From contig NZ_CP162599.1 of the NCBI RefSeq assembly GCF_040958695.1, forward strand, positions 2,824,001-2,888,000: a stretch of 64,000 nucleotides of DNA, written 5' to 3'. Below the pieces are notes generated by a model that ran no database searches, was not told the DNA's origin, and saw nothing but the letters and a program-made list of their open reading frames with translations. Below, in pieces: positions 10,701-19,071 of the stretch; position 1 is the first letter of the stretch; each line of letters opens with the position of its first letter. Source of the DNA: Ornithinibacillus sp. 4-3. GTDB lineage: Bacteria > Bacillota > Bacilli > Bacillales > Amphibacillaceae. The translations under genes and the position numbers were made by a program.

Positions 10701-10971
10701 CATCTGGAACACGCCATTCATTATTTTCTTCTACACGTTCTAATCCCTTATCATCTACAACAAACCACCCACTAATATCCACGTCACTATCGCCAGTATT
10801 AATAATTTCAATCCAATCTATATCTGTAACTGTATCATTGGATTCGATTTCATTAATAAAAACAGTATTTTCCGCTTCTGCTGCCTGCACTGGCAATACC
10901 GAAGATAAAAAGGACAATACCATTATTCCAATAATAAACATAATACCTGAACTTTTCTTCCTACTATCCAT
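7711..10971 (-). CDS. Large wall-anchored protein with four lamin-tail domains and a beta-propeller region
   Basis: An exported protein of 1086 residues. A signal peptide (about 1-32) precedes four lamin-tail (LTD) repeats beginning near residues 35, 175, 320 and 450, each opening with a VINEI(E/N/Q)S-like strand and containing a DLSGW-type turn. Residues about 590-870 look like an esterase/phytase-like beta-propeller, and about 885-965 resemble an X2 immunoglobulin-like module. A D/E/N/K-rich linker leads to LPNTS, a hydrophobic helix and RRKK, which is a sortase signal. LTD repeats often accompany extracellular nucleases or phosphatases, but I see no nuclease motif. I chose the ATG at 10971, because the GTG two codons earlier is too close to GGGAG. 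Function is unknown, probably surface binding. Confidence 0.82.
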   Translation of the reverse strand: MDSRKKSSGIMFIIGIMVLSFLSSVLPVQAAEAENTVFINEIESNDTVTDIDWIEIINTGDSDVDISGWFVVDDKGLERVEENNEWRVPDGTVLKAGEILIIEHDEALGNLSLGKNDAVSLYDINNSLLDSYAYTGHAVGTYSRVPDGTGEFIDQEPTKDELNIVEKEEEPEHRLVINEINSAPDDWVELINIGATEMDLGGYEIRDNSNDHRWKFKDGTILQAGELFVVEANTIGLVYDDQEGTYIAGEFQEAIGIGSGDSIRLYDKAGDLLDEYSWTEHASYDGNDALASFGRYPDGTGSFVLTKETKGSKNDWYQPQIVINEVESNDDETDWVEIYNVGTNPVDLSGWYLYDDDPVGHAADITPVAEGTLLHPGEFFVFDQYEHFTFGLGKADKATIFNKDGLSVAEYAWETHANGVYARIPDGTGDLVEFPTSTKGKANIVTNPVVINEIQSNDANGGLDWIELANPTDEVLDISGIVIKDNDDAHQYIIPEGTTIPGNGFLIVTEEAFGFGLGKNDSVRLFENDRLIVSTTWTDHTNPTWGLYPNVNGSEYRNTIEETPGEPNKFEGVPEIIAWPGNDEVVIFDKEPTFLEDSSGLDFFNGQLYAVDNGTGKFWILDVSQDGELSFAEGFENGKRVRFQKDADNPKAAGPDAEGITVDQDGFVYIASERDNSAKGVNFNMILQVDPHAEGEDLVALQQWDLTASLPQVSANMGIEAVEWVANADVEGKLYDQNTDSAFNAAHYPNAIANGVFFVALEDNGHVYAYVLNEDGSSVQIADIDSKLGGAMALDYDTYENVLWVVADNGYKNLSAKISLNGKKQPEILHVLPAGGVDINANNEGFAIAEANYTKNGQRPVYRFKDGEKFGSLSIGSLASDYKENIDEDTGEIGSVISGKAVWQQGSDEDIVIIVDIDHTKFKSLSINNEKVDEEMYTVESGSTKITILNSYLKTLPVGEHPVSIEFSDGIVHTTLYIIAEEDSKEDPKPDPTDPSNDQDYKEDEDKPDDEANDNNIDNDEDHNDGETSNGENGDKGQMNNDNQKEEGNSKLPNTSTSTYNLIAFGLIILFVGVALYWFNRRKKSI

Positions 10972-11215
10972 TTTCACAACTCCCTTTTTTATAGTTGGAT
11001 AAGATTCTCAAGTATTAATTATTGCTTAAGTTTGTAAAGTCCTGATGTAGTTTGTTTAAAGAAGATGTAAAAATTAGTTCATTGGACATGTCGTTTCATA
11101 GGGATGGTAAGGAGAGAACTTACTGAAAAGGTAGAAGTTGAGCAACCTGGAGCGAAGATTTAGAGGTTTAGCCGAGAAACAGTGAAAATGCTGGATAAAT
11201 TTAAACCTTAAATAA

Positions 11216-11254
11216 AATGCATGTGCTATGAGAGAATACTTCAGCACACGCATT
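11216..11254 (-). terminator. Terminator of the YafY-like regulator gene
   Basis: AATGCATGTGCT pairs with AGCACACGCATT (11 of 12). On the minus strand a TTTTATTT tract follows. The rest of the 10978-11317 gap shows no gene. Confidence 0.6.
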
Positions 11255-11317
11255 CTAAAATCAAAGTATAATTAAACAGCTTCTCCAAAATTCCCTTAAA
11301 ATTATAACTGGCACTAC

Positions 11318-12280
11318 TTATGGGCAAAATAAATCTAATCTCCCTTGCAAACCTTCTACGACTTCTGTTGGTATTTCCTTAATCTTAATATCCTCACCTA
11401 GGAAAAAGAGCCAATTTATTATCTCGGTCAATTCTTCGGGATGATTAACATTAATAAAAGTCTTAAGAATGGCTGTAGTTTGATAAGGATTCGTATAGGA
11501 AATGGAAATTTTAAATGGATGATATTTTTTGAACTGAGCTATCGCCTTTGGACCAAGCTCCAGAACAAGATTAAGCTTCTTTTCCTGCAGGCTTATTTTC
11601 TCTAAAATCTTTTTCTTACTTAATCTTTTTTTCGTTAAGTATGGCTCAACATTGGTGAGGTTGTTGACAGGGAAAACTTGTTTCTTTTCATCCTGTAAAT
11701 TAAAGCCTTCAATGAGCCAAAATCCTTTTTCATGATAGAGATGTAGAAGATAAATTGGATAAGTCTTTATTTCCTTCTCTTCTTTAATCGTAATCAATAA
11801 ATAGCTATCCCAAAGAAGGGTTTGTATAAGTTGTTCTAACACAGGGTGAGGGAGATCTGATAGATCAAGTAGATCAGGATTATCAGGGTTTGTCCCTTCA
11901 AAAAGCAAGATTTGATTTAAATGAACAAGCTCATCTTGCTGATTTTCTGAGATGAGGCCTAGTAATTTTTCGGCTAAAGATTGTCGACTCTTTAAATAAG
12001 GAAGCTGTTGGTTTCTTGTCGCCATAAAGGCAATAAAAAGGGCTTTAATTTCACTATCAGTAAATCGAACAGTAGGTAAAACAGAATTATTCAGAACAGA
12101 ATAACCCCCATCTCTGCCAACTTCAGCGACAAGTGGCATCCCCATCGCTTCAATTTCCCTAATATCTCTAATTGCTGTTGAACGAGAGATATTAAATTCT
12201 TGCATGAGTTCAGAAATTGTAAAATGGGCACGGTTGTTGATATATCTCATGATTGTATTAATTCGTTCAACTTTTTTCAT
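11318..12280 (-). CDS. YafY-type transcriptional regulator (HTH plus WYL domain)
   Basis: A 320-residue regulator. Residues 1-60 are an HTH_11/DeoR-like winged helix (ISELMQEFNISRSTAIRDIREIEAM in outline), and about 140-220 are the WYL ligand-sensing domain (YLLHLYHEKGFWLIEGFN). The C-terminal WCX extension follows (about 230-315). WYL proteins sense small molecules or nucleic acid and mostly repress neighbours. AGGAGGACCA precedes the ATG. It is transcribed divergently from the GyrI-like gene with a 96-base gap, an arrangement common for YafY regulators and their single target, so it probably controls that gene. Confidence 0.9.
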   Translation of the reverse strand: MKKVERINTIMRYINNRAHFTISELMQEFNISRSTAIRDIREIEAMGMPLVAEVGRDGGYSVLNNSVLPTVRFTDSEIKALFIAFMATRNQQLPYLKSRQSLAEKLLGLISENQQDELVHLNQILLFEGTNPDNPDLLDLSDLPHPVLEQLIQTLLWDSYLLITIKEEKEIKTYPIYLLHLYHEKGFWLIEGFNLQDEKKQVFPVNNLTNVEPYLTKKRLSKKKILEKISLQEKKLNLVLELGPKAIAQFKKYHPFKISISYTNPYQTTAILKTFINVNHPEELTEIINWLFFLGEDIKIKEIPTEVVEGLQGRLDLFCP

Positions 12281-12376
12281 TGGTCCTCCTAAATAGTATC
12301 ACTTTTTGACATGATTAAAAGTTATTATAAACCTATCAAGTAAATCATTCAATTCATTAAAAAAGGAGTTTTGAAA

Positions 12377-12856
12377 ATGGCAGATTACAAAGTAGAAGAA
12401 AAAGACAGTTTTATCGTTTTAGGAATTGGAACAGAACTAACGAGCGATTATACAGATTTCGCTGGCATAAACAAAGAGAAAACAGATTTTTGGCAAACAG
12501 TTAGACAGGATGGTAGTCTTGATAAATTAAAAGCTCTAGCAACGAATGACTATATCTTCGCTGTGAACGAAGCGGTAAATAACAAAATGATGCATTATGC
12601 TGGCGTTTTAACAGAGGAAGAGCTACCAGAAGCAACAAGAGTTATTCAATTCCCTAAAGGAGATTACGTAATTGTTAAAGGGGAAGCGAAGGATTCAGAT
12701 GAATTACATCTTACACTTACTGGCATTGCCTTTGGTGAAGTCTTGGGTCAATTAGAGGATTTTGCTTATGTTGGCGGACCAAATGCATCGGTTGAAATGG
12801 GTGAGAAAAACGGCTTGCTATATGGTGAAATGTGGATTCCTGTTATTAAAAAATAA
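12377..12856 (+). CDS. GyrI-like / AraC effector-binding domain protein
   Basis: A stand-alone small-molecule-binding domain of 160 residues, related to the C-terminal domain of SoxS/Rob-type and BmrR-type regulators and to E. coli GyrI (SbmC). It has the duplicated beta-alpha-beta-beta pattern (VEEKDSFIVLGIGTEL, then ATRVIQFPKGDYVIVKGEA) and ends with the family-typical YGEMWIPVIKK. There is no DNA-binding domain. Such proteins bind or hydrolyse xenobiotic or peptide-like molecules. AAAGGAG lies 8 bases before ATG 12377. The divergent YafY-type regulator is its likely controller. Confidence 0.85.
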   Translation: MADYKVEEKDSFIVLGIGTELTSDYTDFAGINKEKTDFWQTVRQDGSLDKLKALATNDYIFAVNEAVNNKMMHYAGVLTEEELPEATRVIQFPKGDYVIVKGEAKDSDELHLTLTGIAFGEVLGQLEDFAYVGGPNASVEMGEKNGLLYGEMWIPVIKK

Positions 12857-12937
12857 AGGGTTAAAGTGAAAACAAGGAAAACCGATTATGTGGACCGAAT
12901 TTTAGAAGAAGAACGTAATATGCATTCAAATAACAAA

Positions 12938-12977
12938 ACAGCGCTCTCTATTCAATTTAGAGGGCGCTGTTTCTTTT
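12938..12977 (+). terminator. Rho-independent terminator
   Basis: ACAGCGCTCTCT pairs with AGAGGGCGCTGT (one G-U pair) and is followed by TTCTTTTTC. Confidence 0.85.
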
Positions 12978-13083
12978 TCAATTTTTTAGTCGATCTAAGC
13001 GGTATGGAAACAATCAGGATATCTTATGATGATTTGTAAATAATATGAAGGGAAGTTAAAACATTAATTAAAGGAGGAAGAGT

Positions 13084-13215
13084 ATGAAAAAGAATCAGCA
13101 ATCTAAACAAAATGCTGGTACTGATGCCCAAAAAGTAAAAAAGGAAATTAAAAAAGATGTAAACAGAGGACAAGGTGCGATGACTTCACGAGAAGCAGGA
13201 TCAATGCGGGATTAA
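13084..13215 (+). CDS. Small basic protein, possibly spore-associated (gamma-SASP-like)
   Basis: A 43-residue frame with an excellent ribosome site (AAAGGAGG, 7 bases before ATG) and a terminator 35 bases after the stop. The product is Lys/Gln/Asn-rich and lacks hydrophobic residues (MKKNQQSKQNAGTDAQKVKK at the start, MTSREAGSMRD at the end). This composition and the NAGTDAQKVKK segment recall gamma-type small acid-soluble spore proteins, but it is much shorter and lacks the full repeats. The gene looks real; the spore assignment is tentative. Confidence 0.55.
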   Translation: MKKNQQSKQNAGTDAQKVKKEIKKDVNRGQGAMTSREAGSMRD

Positions 13216-13249
13216 ATAATCTCTCTTATAAGAAGTTTTCCAGCGAAAC

Positions 13250-13299
13250 GCCTGTCCCTCAGGGCATGAGGGTATAACTGTACTTTGGGGCAGGCTTTC
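13250..13299 (+). terminator. Terminator after the small basic protein gene
   Basis: GCCTGTCC pairs with GGGCAGGC across a long loop that contains a second small stem, followed by TTTC. Confidence 0.55.
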
Positions 13300-13479
13300 A
13301 ATAATTCTATATAATAAAATTCAAATTTTGTTTCCCTCACATCAAAATCCACTTATCTATTTATACGTACTGTCATTTCTACTAGATTATTTAATCAATT
13401 TACAAGAAGTCATGTCCAGTAACCATACCTTAGTTTAATAGTTAAATATACTACTTATAAACAAACTAGGAGGATTTTT

Positions 13480-13713
13480 ATGGGTCAGTATAAAATAGTT
13501 GTTGGCACAACGGATAGAAAAGAAGTTGCGCGGGATCATTATAATTTAGTAAACAAGAATGATATCAACGGGGACATTAGGATTTATAAAACGGATAAAG
13601 GTGAACTCTATTCTGTGGAGGTCGGTCCTTATTCACAGAAAAAACAAATGCTTCAAGATTTAGATAAAATTAAAGACCTTGGAGTAATTAATGCTTTTAT
13701 TACGGGTAATTAA
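13480..13713 (+). CDS. Small SPOR-like protein
   Basis: A 77-residue protein with no signal peptide, made almost entirely of a SPOR-like unit: strand YKIVVGTT, helix around EVARDHYNLV, strand DIRIYKTDKGELYSVEVGPY, helix QKKQMLQDLDKIKDLG, strand AFITG. SPOR domains normally bind denuded peptidoglycan as part of larger exported proteins. A free cytoplasmic version is unusual, so the domain call is by pattern only. AGGAGG precedes the ATG and a terminator follows, so it is monocistronic. Confidence 0.6.
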   Translation: MGQYKIVVGTTDRKEVARDHYNLVNKNDINGDIRIYKTDKGELYSVEVGPYSQKKQMLQDLDKIKDLGVINAFITGN

Positions 13714-13733
13714 ATTAATCCTGTATTAAGTTG

Positions 13734-13777
13734 GCGGGACTTCCTCTGAAGTGTTCTATTGGGATGTCCCGCTTTAT
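13734..13777 (+). terminator. Rho-independent terminator
   Basis: GCGGGACTTCC pairs with GGGATGTCCCGC and is followed by TTTAT. Confidence 0.75.
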
Positions 13778-13910
13778 CGTTCTTACATATAATGACATCA
13801 TTGTTTTTAACAATGACAATAAAATACAAATGAAAAGGATATCATGGCTCGGTTTTAAAGATCCAGTTCATTAATCCTTTATTTCTCCGATGTGATTAGA
13901 AGAAGAAAAA

Positions 13911-14363
13911 TTAACGGAAAAATGGTACTTCTTTCGCACCTACCATCCTTGCATAAACAAACATCTGCCCCTTATGATGAATTTCATGATCAGACATTGC
14001 AGTAAGATATTTTTTCTTTGTCCCTTGAAGTTTTGGATGTGATGAACTATTTTGGGCTTCCAAATCTGCATCTGTGAATGATTCATATGTAGCTTTTGTT
14101 TTCTTCGTGAAATCCTTTACAGTTTTGCGAACGTCACTCATTGTCTTGCATTCAGGAATTTCTGGTAGAGCAAACTCTTCTGTTTTAACCATAGAAACGA
14201 ACATATCATTCGATCCAGCAATATGCAAAGCCAATTCGCCTAATGCCATAGCCCCTTCAAACGGCTGGAAATCAATATGCTCGTCATCAATTGATTCTAA
14301 TAATTCCTCCAGTACATTCCGATGTTCTAACCATTCATTCATCATTTCTTTTACTTGCTGCAT
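13911..14363 (-). CDS. DinB/YfiT-like four-helix protein
   Basis: A 150-residue DinB superfamily member, a four-helix bundle that usually holds a metal through three histidines. The first is seen in LALHIAGSND and the others in DHEIHHKGQMFVYARMVG near the C-terminus, a very typical ending. Family members include bacillithiol S-transferases and stress-induced proteins of unknown activity. The start is preceded by GGGAGGAAT. It lies alone on the minus strand, 70 bases downstream of the deaminase gene in the same direction, and could be co-transcribed with it. Confidence 0.88.
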   Translation of the reverse strand: MQQVKEMMNEWLEHRNVLEELLESIDDEHIDFQPFEGAMALGELALHIAGSNDMFVSMVKTEEFALPEIPECKTMSDVRKTVKDFTKKTKATYESFTDADLEAQNSSSHPKLQGTKKKYLTAMSDHEIHHKGQMFVYARMVGAKEVPFFR

Positions 14364-14433
14364 TATAATTCCTCCCTATTTTTTGATTAACCTATATTCT
14401 AATAATCTATTAAGCATTTAAAGAATGGACTGT

Positions 14434-14919
14434 TCAATGCTTGCCTGCATAGAACTGACGATGAAGCTCATGAACTTGCTCCGCTAGTTCATGAACAGGG
14501 CCATCTACTATAGTATCGCAAATGACATCTTGAATAGATAGATTTCGAACCCTTGATGGGGCAACTCCCATTTCACCCAACCATTGCACCAGTTGTTTGG
14601 ATGAACTTGCATACACTATCCGCCCTAAACCAGCCATACCGTGAGCGGCAGCGCACATAGGACAATGTTCACCCGAGGTATATACTGTTGCTTTATTCCT
14701 TTCCTCAAGCGTCATATTATTGGCTGCCCATCGCGCCAAAGTAAATTCTGGATGTTGAGTATGATCACCACTCACCGCGTGGTTATGATCTTCCTGAAGT
14801 ACTTCTCCACTGGCCGAGACAAGGACTGAACCAAAAGGCTTCTCACCTAATTCAAGCGCAGTTTTTGCTAATTCAATACAACGTCGTAGGTGCTTCAAAT
14901 CTGTATCAGTAATCATCAT
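14434..14919 (-). CDS. Nucleoside/guanine deaminase (CDA superfamily)
   Basis: A 161-residue zinc deaminase. The catalytic motif is H-P-E (QHPEFTLARWAA) and the second zinc site is GEHCPMCAAAHGMAGLGRIVYA, with two cysteines. This matches the cytidine-deaminase fold as used by guanine and related base deaminases. Pro in H-P-E replaces the more usual Ala. It would hydrolyse an exocyclic amino group of a base or nucleoside in the cytoplasm, and the substrate is not determined. GAGGATTCA precedes the ATG. It is a monocistron or the first gene of a pair with the DinB-like gene. Confidence 0.85.
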   Translation of the reverse strand: MMITDTDLKHLRRCIELAKTALELGEKPFGSVLVSASGEVLQEDHNHAVSGDHTQHPEFTLARWAANNMTLEERNKATVYTSGEHCPMCAAAHGMAGLGRIVYASSSKQLVQWLGEMGVAPSRVRNLSIQDVICDTIVDGPVHELAEQVHELHRQFYAGKH

Positions 14920-15175
14920 TGAATCCTCCTCATTTGTATCAATATTCTAACTTCTAAAACAACTATAGCATAATTCACTAGTATAAGGAATGTAGTCAGT
15001 CTATCTTACCCTTTTTACAGTGAATCCCAACTAGTTTCATTTATGTCTCCACATAATACGATTCATATTTAGTATCATTTTTACATATATTCTCTCATCT
15101 AATAACAGCTTCCAAAACACTTTTTCACATCACACACCATTGAAACATAAAATAAATTCAAAAAGGATGAGAAAA

Positions 15176-15796
15176 ATGCCTATATCTTTACCTGTATCCA
15201 TCCAAACACTGGTGCTTGGAAATAATAAAAATAAAACAATATATTATCCACAAGTTTTCCTTAGGAATAATCAACCTCTCCAGCATTCAATTAATCAAGA
15301 TATTTCCCGAAAAACACAGCAACTAATCAATCAACAAATGGCAGATGCACCATCAACGCTTGTAGAAATGCTTGGATATTACGAGATAAAAAACAACCAG
15401 AGAGATGTACTGAGCTTTACATTTTCCAACTACGCATACTTTTATCAAGCCGCACATGGAATGACCTATATCAATTCCCTAACATATGACCTACAAAAAC
15501 AAAAATCCTGTACACTAAAGGATTTATTTAAACCGAACAGCCATTATGTGGAAAGACTCTCTCGATTAATTAAGGAACAAATTAAGCAACGGGACATTCC
15601 AGTAATCAATGAATTTAAGGAAATCGCACCGAATCAAGACTTTTACATTGCAGATAAATCGCTTGTTATTTATTTTCAGCTATATGAGCTGGCTCCATAT
15701 GCATTTGGTTTTCCAATGTTTCCTATTTCTGTTTACGACATTCAAGATATCATTGACGAAAATGGTCCTCTTGGTAGGATGGCGGAGAATAATTGA
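15176..15796 (+). CDS. DUF3298-type protein (RsiV/PdaC C-terminal-like)
   Basis: About 206 residues in the layout of DUF4163/DUF3298 proteins: YYPQVFLRNNQPLQHSINQD at the start, a central SFTFSNYAYFYQAAHGMTYINSLTYDL block, KSCTLKDLFKPNSHYVERLS, and FYIADKSLVIYFQLYELAPYAFG near the end. In RsiV this domain binds lysozyme, and in other Bacillus proteins it sits in the wall space. Here no signal peptide or membrane helix is visible, so the location is unclear. I chose ATG 15176, with AAAGGATG upstream, over the TTG at 15140. Confidence 0.72.
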   Translation: MPISLPVSIQTLVLGNNKNKTIYYPQVFLRNNQPLQHSINQDISRKTQQLINQQMADAPSTLVEMLGYYEIKNNQRDVLSFTFSNYAYFYQAAHGMTYINSLTYDLQKQKSCTLKDLFKPNSHYVERLSRLIKEQIKQRDIPVINEFKEIAPNQDFYIADKSLVIYFQLYELAPYAFGFPMFPISVYDIQDIIDENGPLGRMAENN

Positions 15797-15842
15797 GGGT
15801 TCGTCTTTCGAAGATTTTCCAGTGGGAATAATCCCTAAAACA

Positions 15843-15900
15843 ATGAACTGCACCTCCAATTCTCAGATTAAATGTCTCCAAGAATTAGAGTGCAGTTCAC
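15843..15900. terminator. Bidirectional hairpin between convergent genes
   Basis: Arms at 15843-15863 and 15880-15900 share TGAACTGCAC and AATTCT and pair over about 20 positions with few mismatches. The minus strand continues with TTGTTTTA. Confidence 0.65.
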
Positions 15901-15927
15901 TACTGTTTACATATTACAAATATCAAC

Positions 15928-17514
15928 TTACTCTTCTACAGTCACATTCCAAAAAATTGGGCCTACTAATGTTTCAACGCCTTTGATTTTATTATTTAAG
16001 CTATATACCTTACTAAATCCACCCAATTGAATTGTCGGTAAGTGCTCTTCCCAAGCATAAAGCTGTAATGTATCCCATAGTTCTTTAGCCTCTTCATGGT
16101 CTTTAGCTAGTTCGATATCTTCCATGGTATCAACAATGAACGAATCGTTTACTCCCCCTGCCCAAGAAGGACTTAAGGAAATTAATTGTGGTGGAGTACT
16201 AACAATAGATGAACCAGAAATAGTCGCATCCCAAGAGCCCAGTTCATTTTCATTTTCGGTCATCTGAGATAAGGTTGGCCAATCGAAAATTTCAAGTTTA
16301 GAGTTTATTCCCATATTCGTCAATTGTTCATGAATAACAACTGCTAAACTGTAAATATAGTCATAATCTCGCGTTGCTAAAATCCTAAACTCTTCTCCAT
16401 CATAGCCCATATCTTCCAGCATTTCTTTCGCTTTTTCTGGATCATTTTGATTGTAATACTCGCTTCCTGCATCACTTGACCAGTTAGAAAGATTTACATC
16501 CATGTACCCTGGTGCTAACCAATAAAAGTCTTTGTTTGGAAAAGCCGCCATCATGATCTCGTCTAAATCAAGACCTGTATTAATCGCTTCTCTCAATTTA
16601 AAATCACTACCAATTCCTTGCACATTGTTAAATTTTAAAACGGCATTTGCTGAAGGAACTAAAAGTGTCTCTAAATTTGGATCATTATCAAGCTGTTCAA
16701 AATTGTCATAAGGAATATCATAGGCAAAATCATACTCCCCTGATTGTAGCCCAGCTATACGAGTTGATGTATCAGACACTATATGCATGAAAATATCATC
16801 AACTAACGCTTCTTTTTTACCAGATAGTCCACTTGCTTCCATCTCTACTGGTTGATAGTCCTCGTACTTAGTAAAATGGATATACTGATCTTGCTTCCAC
16901 TCAACAAACTTAAAAGGCCCTGTTCCGATATATTCTTCCACACCTTCAGCTGGTGCTGATTCAATATTTTCTTTTGGCATAATCGCGGGCGCTTGTTTCG
17001 TTGTAGCAAGTGTATCTAATGTTAACGCCGATGGAGCAGCTAATGTTAATACTACAGTATAATCATCCTCCGCTTCCCATGTTGCATCAACAAAAATATT
17101 ACCTGTCAATGAAGATTGTTCTAACCAACGTTCCATTGATGCGATGACATCTTCGGCGATCATTTCTTTTCCATTATGAAATTTGACACCTTCTCTTAAA
17201 TGAAAAGTATACTCTTTACCATCGTCACTTAGATCGATCGTTTCAGCTAACATTGGAACGGTTTTATATTCTGCATCAACTGTAACAAGTGTTTCATACA
17301 TAAGCATTGCTGTATCACGAGTAGCAGCAGCTGCTGTAGCAGGCTGATCAAGGCTTGGTGGTGAGGCATTAAGTGCGATATTCAGTTCTCCACCCTTTTC
17401 TGTGTTACCATCATTTTCATTACCGGATGAATTGTCACCAGAATCACTACACCCAGCAGCAACCAATGCAACAATTAATAAAACAATTAAAAATTTGACC
17501 TTATGGAATTTCAC
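15928..17514 (-). CDS. Oligopeptide ABC transporter substrate-binding lipoprotein (paralogue of 6008-7576)
   Basis: A 528-residue family 5 solute-binding lipoprotein with lipobox VAAGC at about residues 18-22 and an Asn/Ser/Gly-rich linker. Long segments are shared with the protein at 6008-7576: NGKEMIAEDVIASMERWLEQ, YIGTGPF, EWKQDQYIHFTKYEDYQ, and YYNQNDPEKAKEMLEDMGYD. Translation starts at GTG 17514, with AGGGGGG seven bases before it. It follows the FAD amine-oxidase gene by 80 bases and is probably co-transcribed. Together they suggest import of a peptide-like or N-methylated amino compound followed by oxidation. No permease is nearby. Confidence 0.9.
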   Translation of the reverse strand: MKFHKVKFLIVLLIVALVAAGCSDSGDNSSGNENDGNTEKGGELNIALNASPPSLDQPATAAAATRDTAMLMYETLVTVDAEYKTVPMLAETIDLSDDGKEYTFHLREGVKFHNGKEMIAEDVIASMERWLEQSSLTGNIFVDATWEAEDDYTVVLTLAAPSALTLDTLATTKQAPAIMPKENIESAPAEGVEEYIGTGPFKFVEWKQDQYIHFTKYEDYQPVEMEASGLSGKKEALVDDIFMHIVSDTSTRIAGLQSGEYDFAYDIPYDNFEQLDNDPNLETLLVPSANAVLKFNNVQGIGSDFKLREAINTGLDLDEIMMAAFPNKDFYWLAPGYMDVNLSNWSSDAGSEYYNQNDPEKAKEMLEDMGYDGEEFRILATRDYDYIYSLAVVIHEQLTNMGINSKLEIFDWPTLSQMTENENELGSWDATISGSSIVSTPPQLISLSPSWAGGVNDSFIVDTMEDIELAKDHEEAKELWDTLQLYAWEEHLPTIQLGGFSKVYSLNNKIKGVETLVGPIFWNVTVEE

Positions 17515-17594
17515 GAAATTCCCCCCTAAAATTTTGTCCCGTTCCCTTGATGTTATAGGTAAAATTCACTTATTCTTTTTGAAAAAACATTGAA

Positions 17595-18725
17595 TTATAA
17601 GCCGAATCTTTTTGGTGAAAGATGTTTAATATCATACCCTGTCTTGTTCCCCATTGCTAAATGAGCTGCGATTTCTCCCATGGCAGGTGATTGTGAGAAC
17701 CCTTGTCCAGAGAAACCACATAACAAAATCACATTTTCATTCTTCGAAGTACTTCCTACAATTGGTAACCCATCCGTTGTAAACCCGTCCATAAATGGAG
17801 CAATACTGACCGGATCTGGATTGAGGTTTGGTATTAATTCTTTAACCGCTTCTCGTACTCCTAGGATATCTTCTACTGATACATTCTTATCAAAATGATC
17901 CGCACTATCATATTTCGCTCTTTCCAAACTTTCACTGACTCTCACTAGTCTCCCATCAATCGCAGGAGTTCCTTGAATATGTCGCCCGCCACTTAAACGA
18001 GAAAAGTTAGGAAACTTCTCCTCAGTAAATTGCTCAGGACTCTCTGGAATAAACCAAGTCATAATAATACGTTGTGCCGAGTAAATCTTATTCATGTTAG
18101 GCACTAATTTATTTGCCCACGGTCCTGCCGTAACAATCACTTTGCCAACACGATATTCCTTTTCATCTTCGCCAGCAATAATTGTTACACCAGTTTCATC
18201 AGCTTGAATATCCTTCACTTCTGTATAGGAATGAACCTGTGCACCTAACTTCCGAGCACGGTTTACAGCAGCAATGACAATTTGCTCTGGGCGAAGTACT
18301 CCACCCATCTCATCCCAAACAGTCACTTCTCCTGGTAATAAACGGTGCTGTGGATAGCGGCGCATCGCTTCATGATCATCTAAAATTTCATGTCTTAAAT
18401 CATATTCCTGAATACTTCTCATTACATTTTTCATACGCTGGGAATCAGGATCGCCTATCGTTAATGCACCACTATACGATAAGAGCTGTTGACCAGCCTC
18501 CTGTTCCAGGTCACGAAACATATGATATGAACCTTTAATAAACGGCGTTTCCTCAACTAATGGGGAAGCGATTCTAAAACGTCTTGATCCCCCTCCATAC
18601 GCGGAACGATCATGCCCTATCCCAAATTGTTCAAAACCTAATACGGATACACCTTGTCGTGAAAGTTGCCATGCTGTCATGCTGCCCATCGTCCCTAGTC
18701 CGACTACAGCTACATCTGCATCCAT
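17595..18725 (-). CDS. FAD-dependent amine oxidase (sarcosine oxidase/N-methyltryptophan oxidase family)
   Basis: A 376-residue DAO-fold flavoenzyme. The N-terminus has the dinucleotide-binding loop VVGLGTMGSMTAWQLSRQG and the E-Q-F-G-I-G-H-D motif of monomeric sarcosine oxidases. The C-terminus has LCGFSGQGFSQSPAMGEI, the FAD-binding end. Family enzymes oxidise N-methyl amino acids to aldehyde, peroxide and amine. The segment that carries the covalent-FAD cysteine in monomeric sarcosine oxidase reads SIAPFMDGFTTDG here, with no Cys, so FAD is probably non-covalent. AGGAGAGA precedes the ATG. It is first in a two-gene unit with the binding protein. Confidence 0.87.
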   Translation of the reverse strand: MDADVAVVGLGTMGSMTAWQLSRQGVSVLGFEQFGIGHDRSAYGGGSRRFRIASPLVEETPFIKGSYHMFRDLEQEAGQQLLSYSGALTIGDPDSQRMKNVMRSIQEYDLRHEILDDHEAMRRYPQHRLLPGEVTVWDEMGGVLRPEQIVIAAVNRARKLGAQVHSYTEVKDIQADETGVTIIAGEDEKEYRVGKVIVTAGPWANKLVPNMNKIYSAQRIIMTWFIPESPEQFTEEKFPNFSRLSGGRHIQGTPAIDGRLVRVSESLERAKYDSADHFDKNVSVEDILGVREAVKELIPNLNPDPVSIAPFMDGFTTDGLPIVGSTSKNENVILLCGFSGQGFSQSPAMGEIAAHLAMGNKTGYDIKHLSPKRFGL

Positions 18726-19071
18726 GTTATCTCTCCTTTATTTGTATGCTTTCACCATTATGTTCTCAGAAATTACCAGACTTCCAATCTCCTATTTATC
18801 GTATAACAGAATAGAATTTACCCTTTGTACTATTTCTCTAAAGGCTGTCAGATAAAACTCATTATCTACTGAATGAATAAGGCATCTACCTTTCTACTCT
18901 GGTTATTTATAAAGATATAGGGGATGTAATTTTCAAAAAATGATGAATAAACATTAATTTTATCATCTAACTATTGCTTGTCAATAAGTACGAGACTCAG
19001 AAATTTCGTCTGACGTAATATTTTTGATATACGGAAAGGGAGGATAAATATTGGGAAGTTGTAATTTAAAA

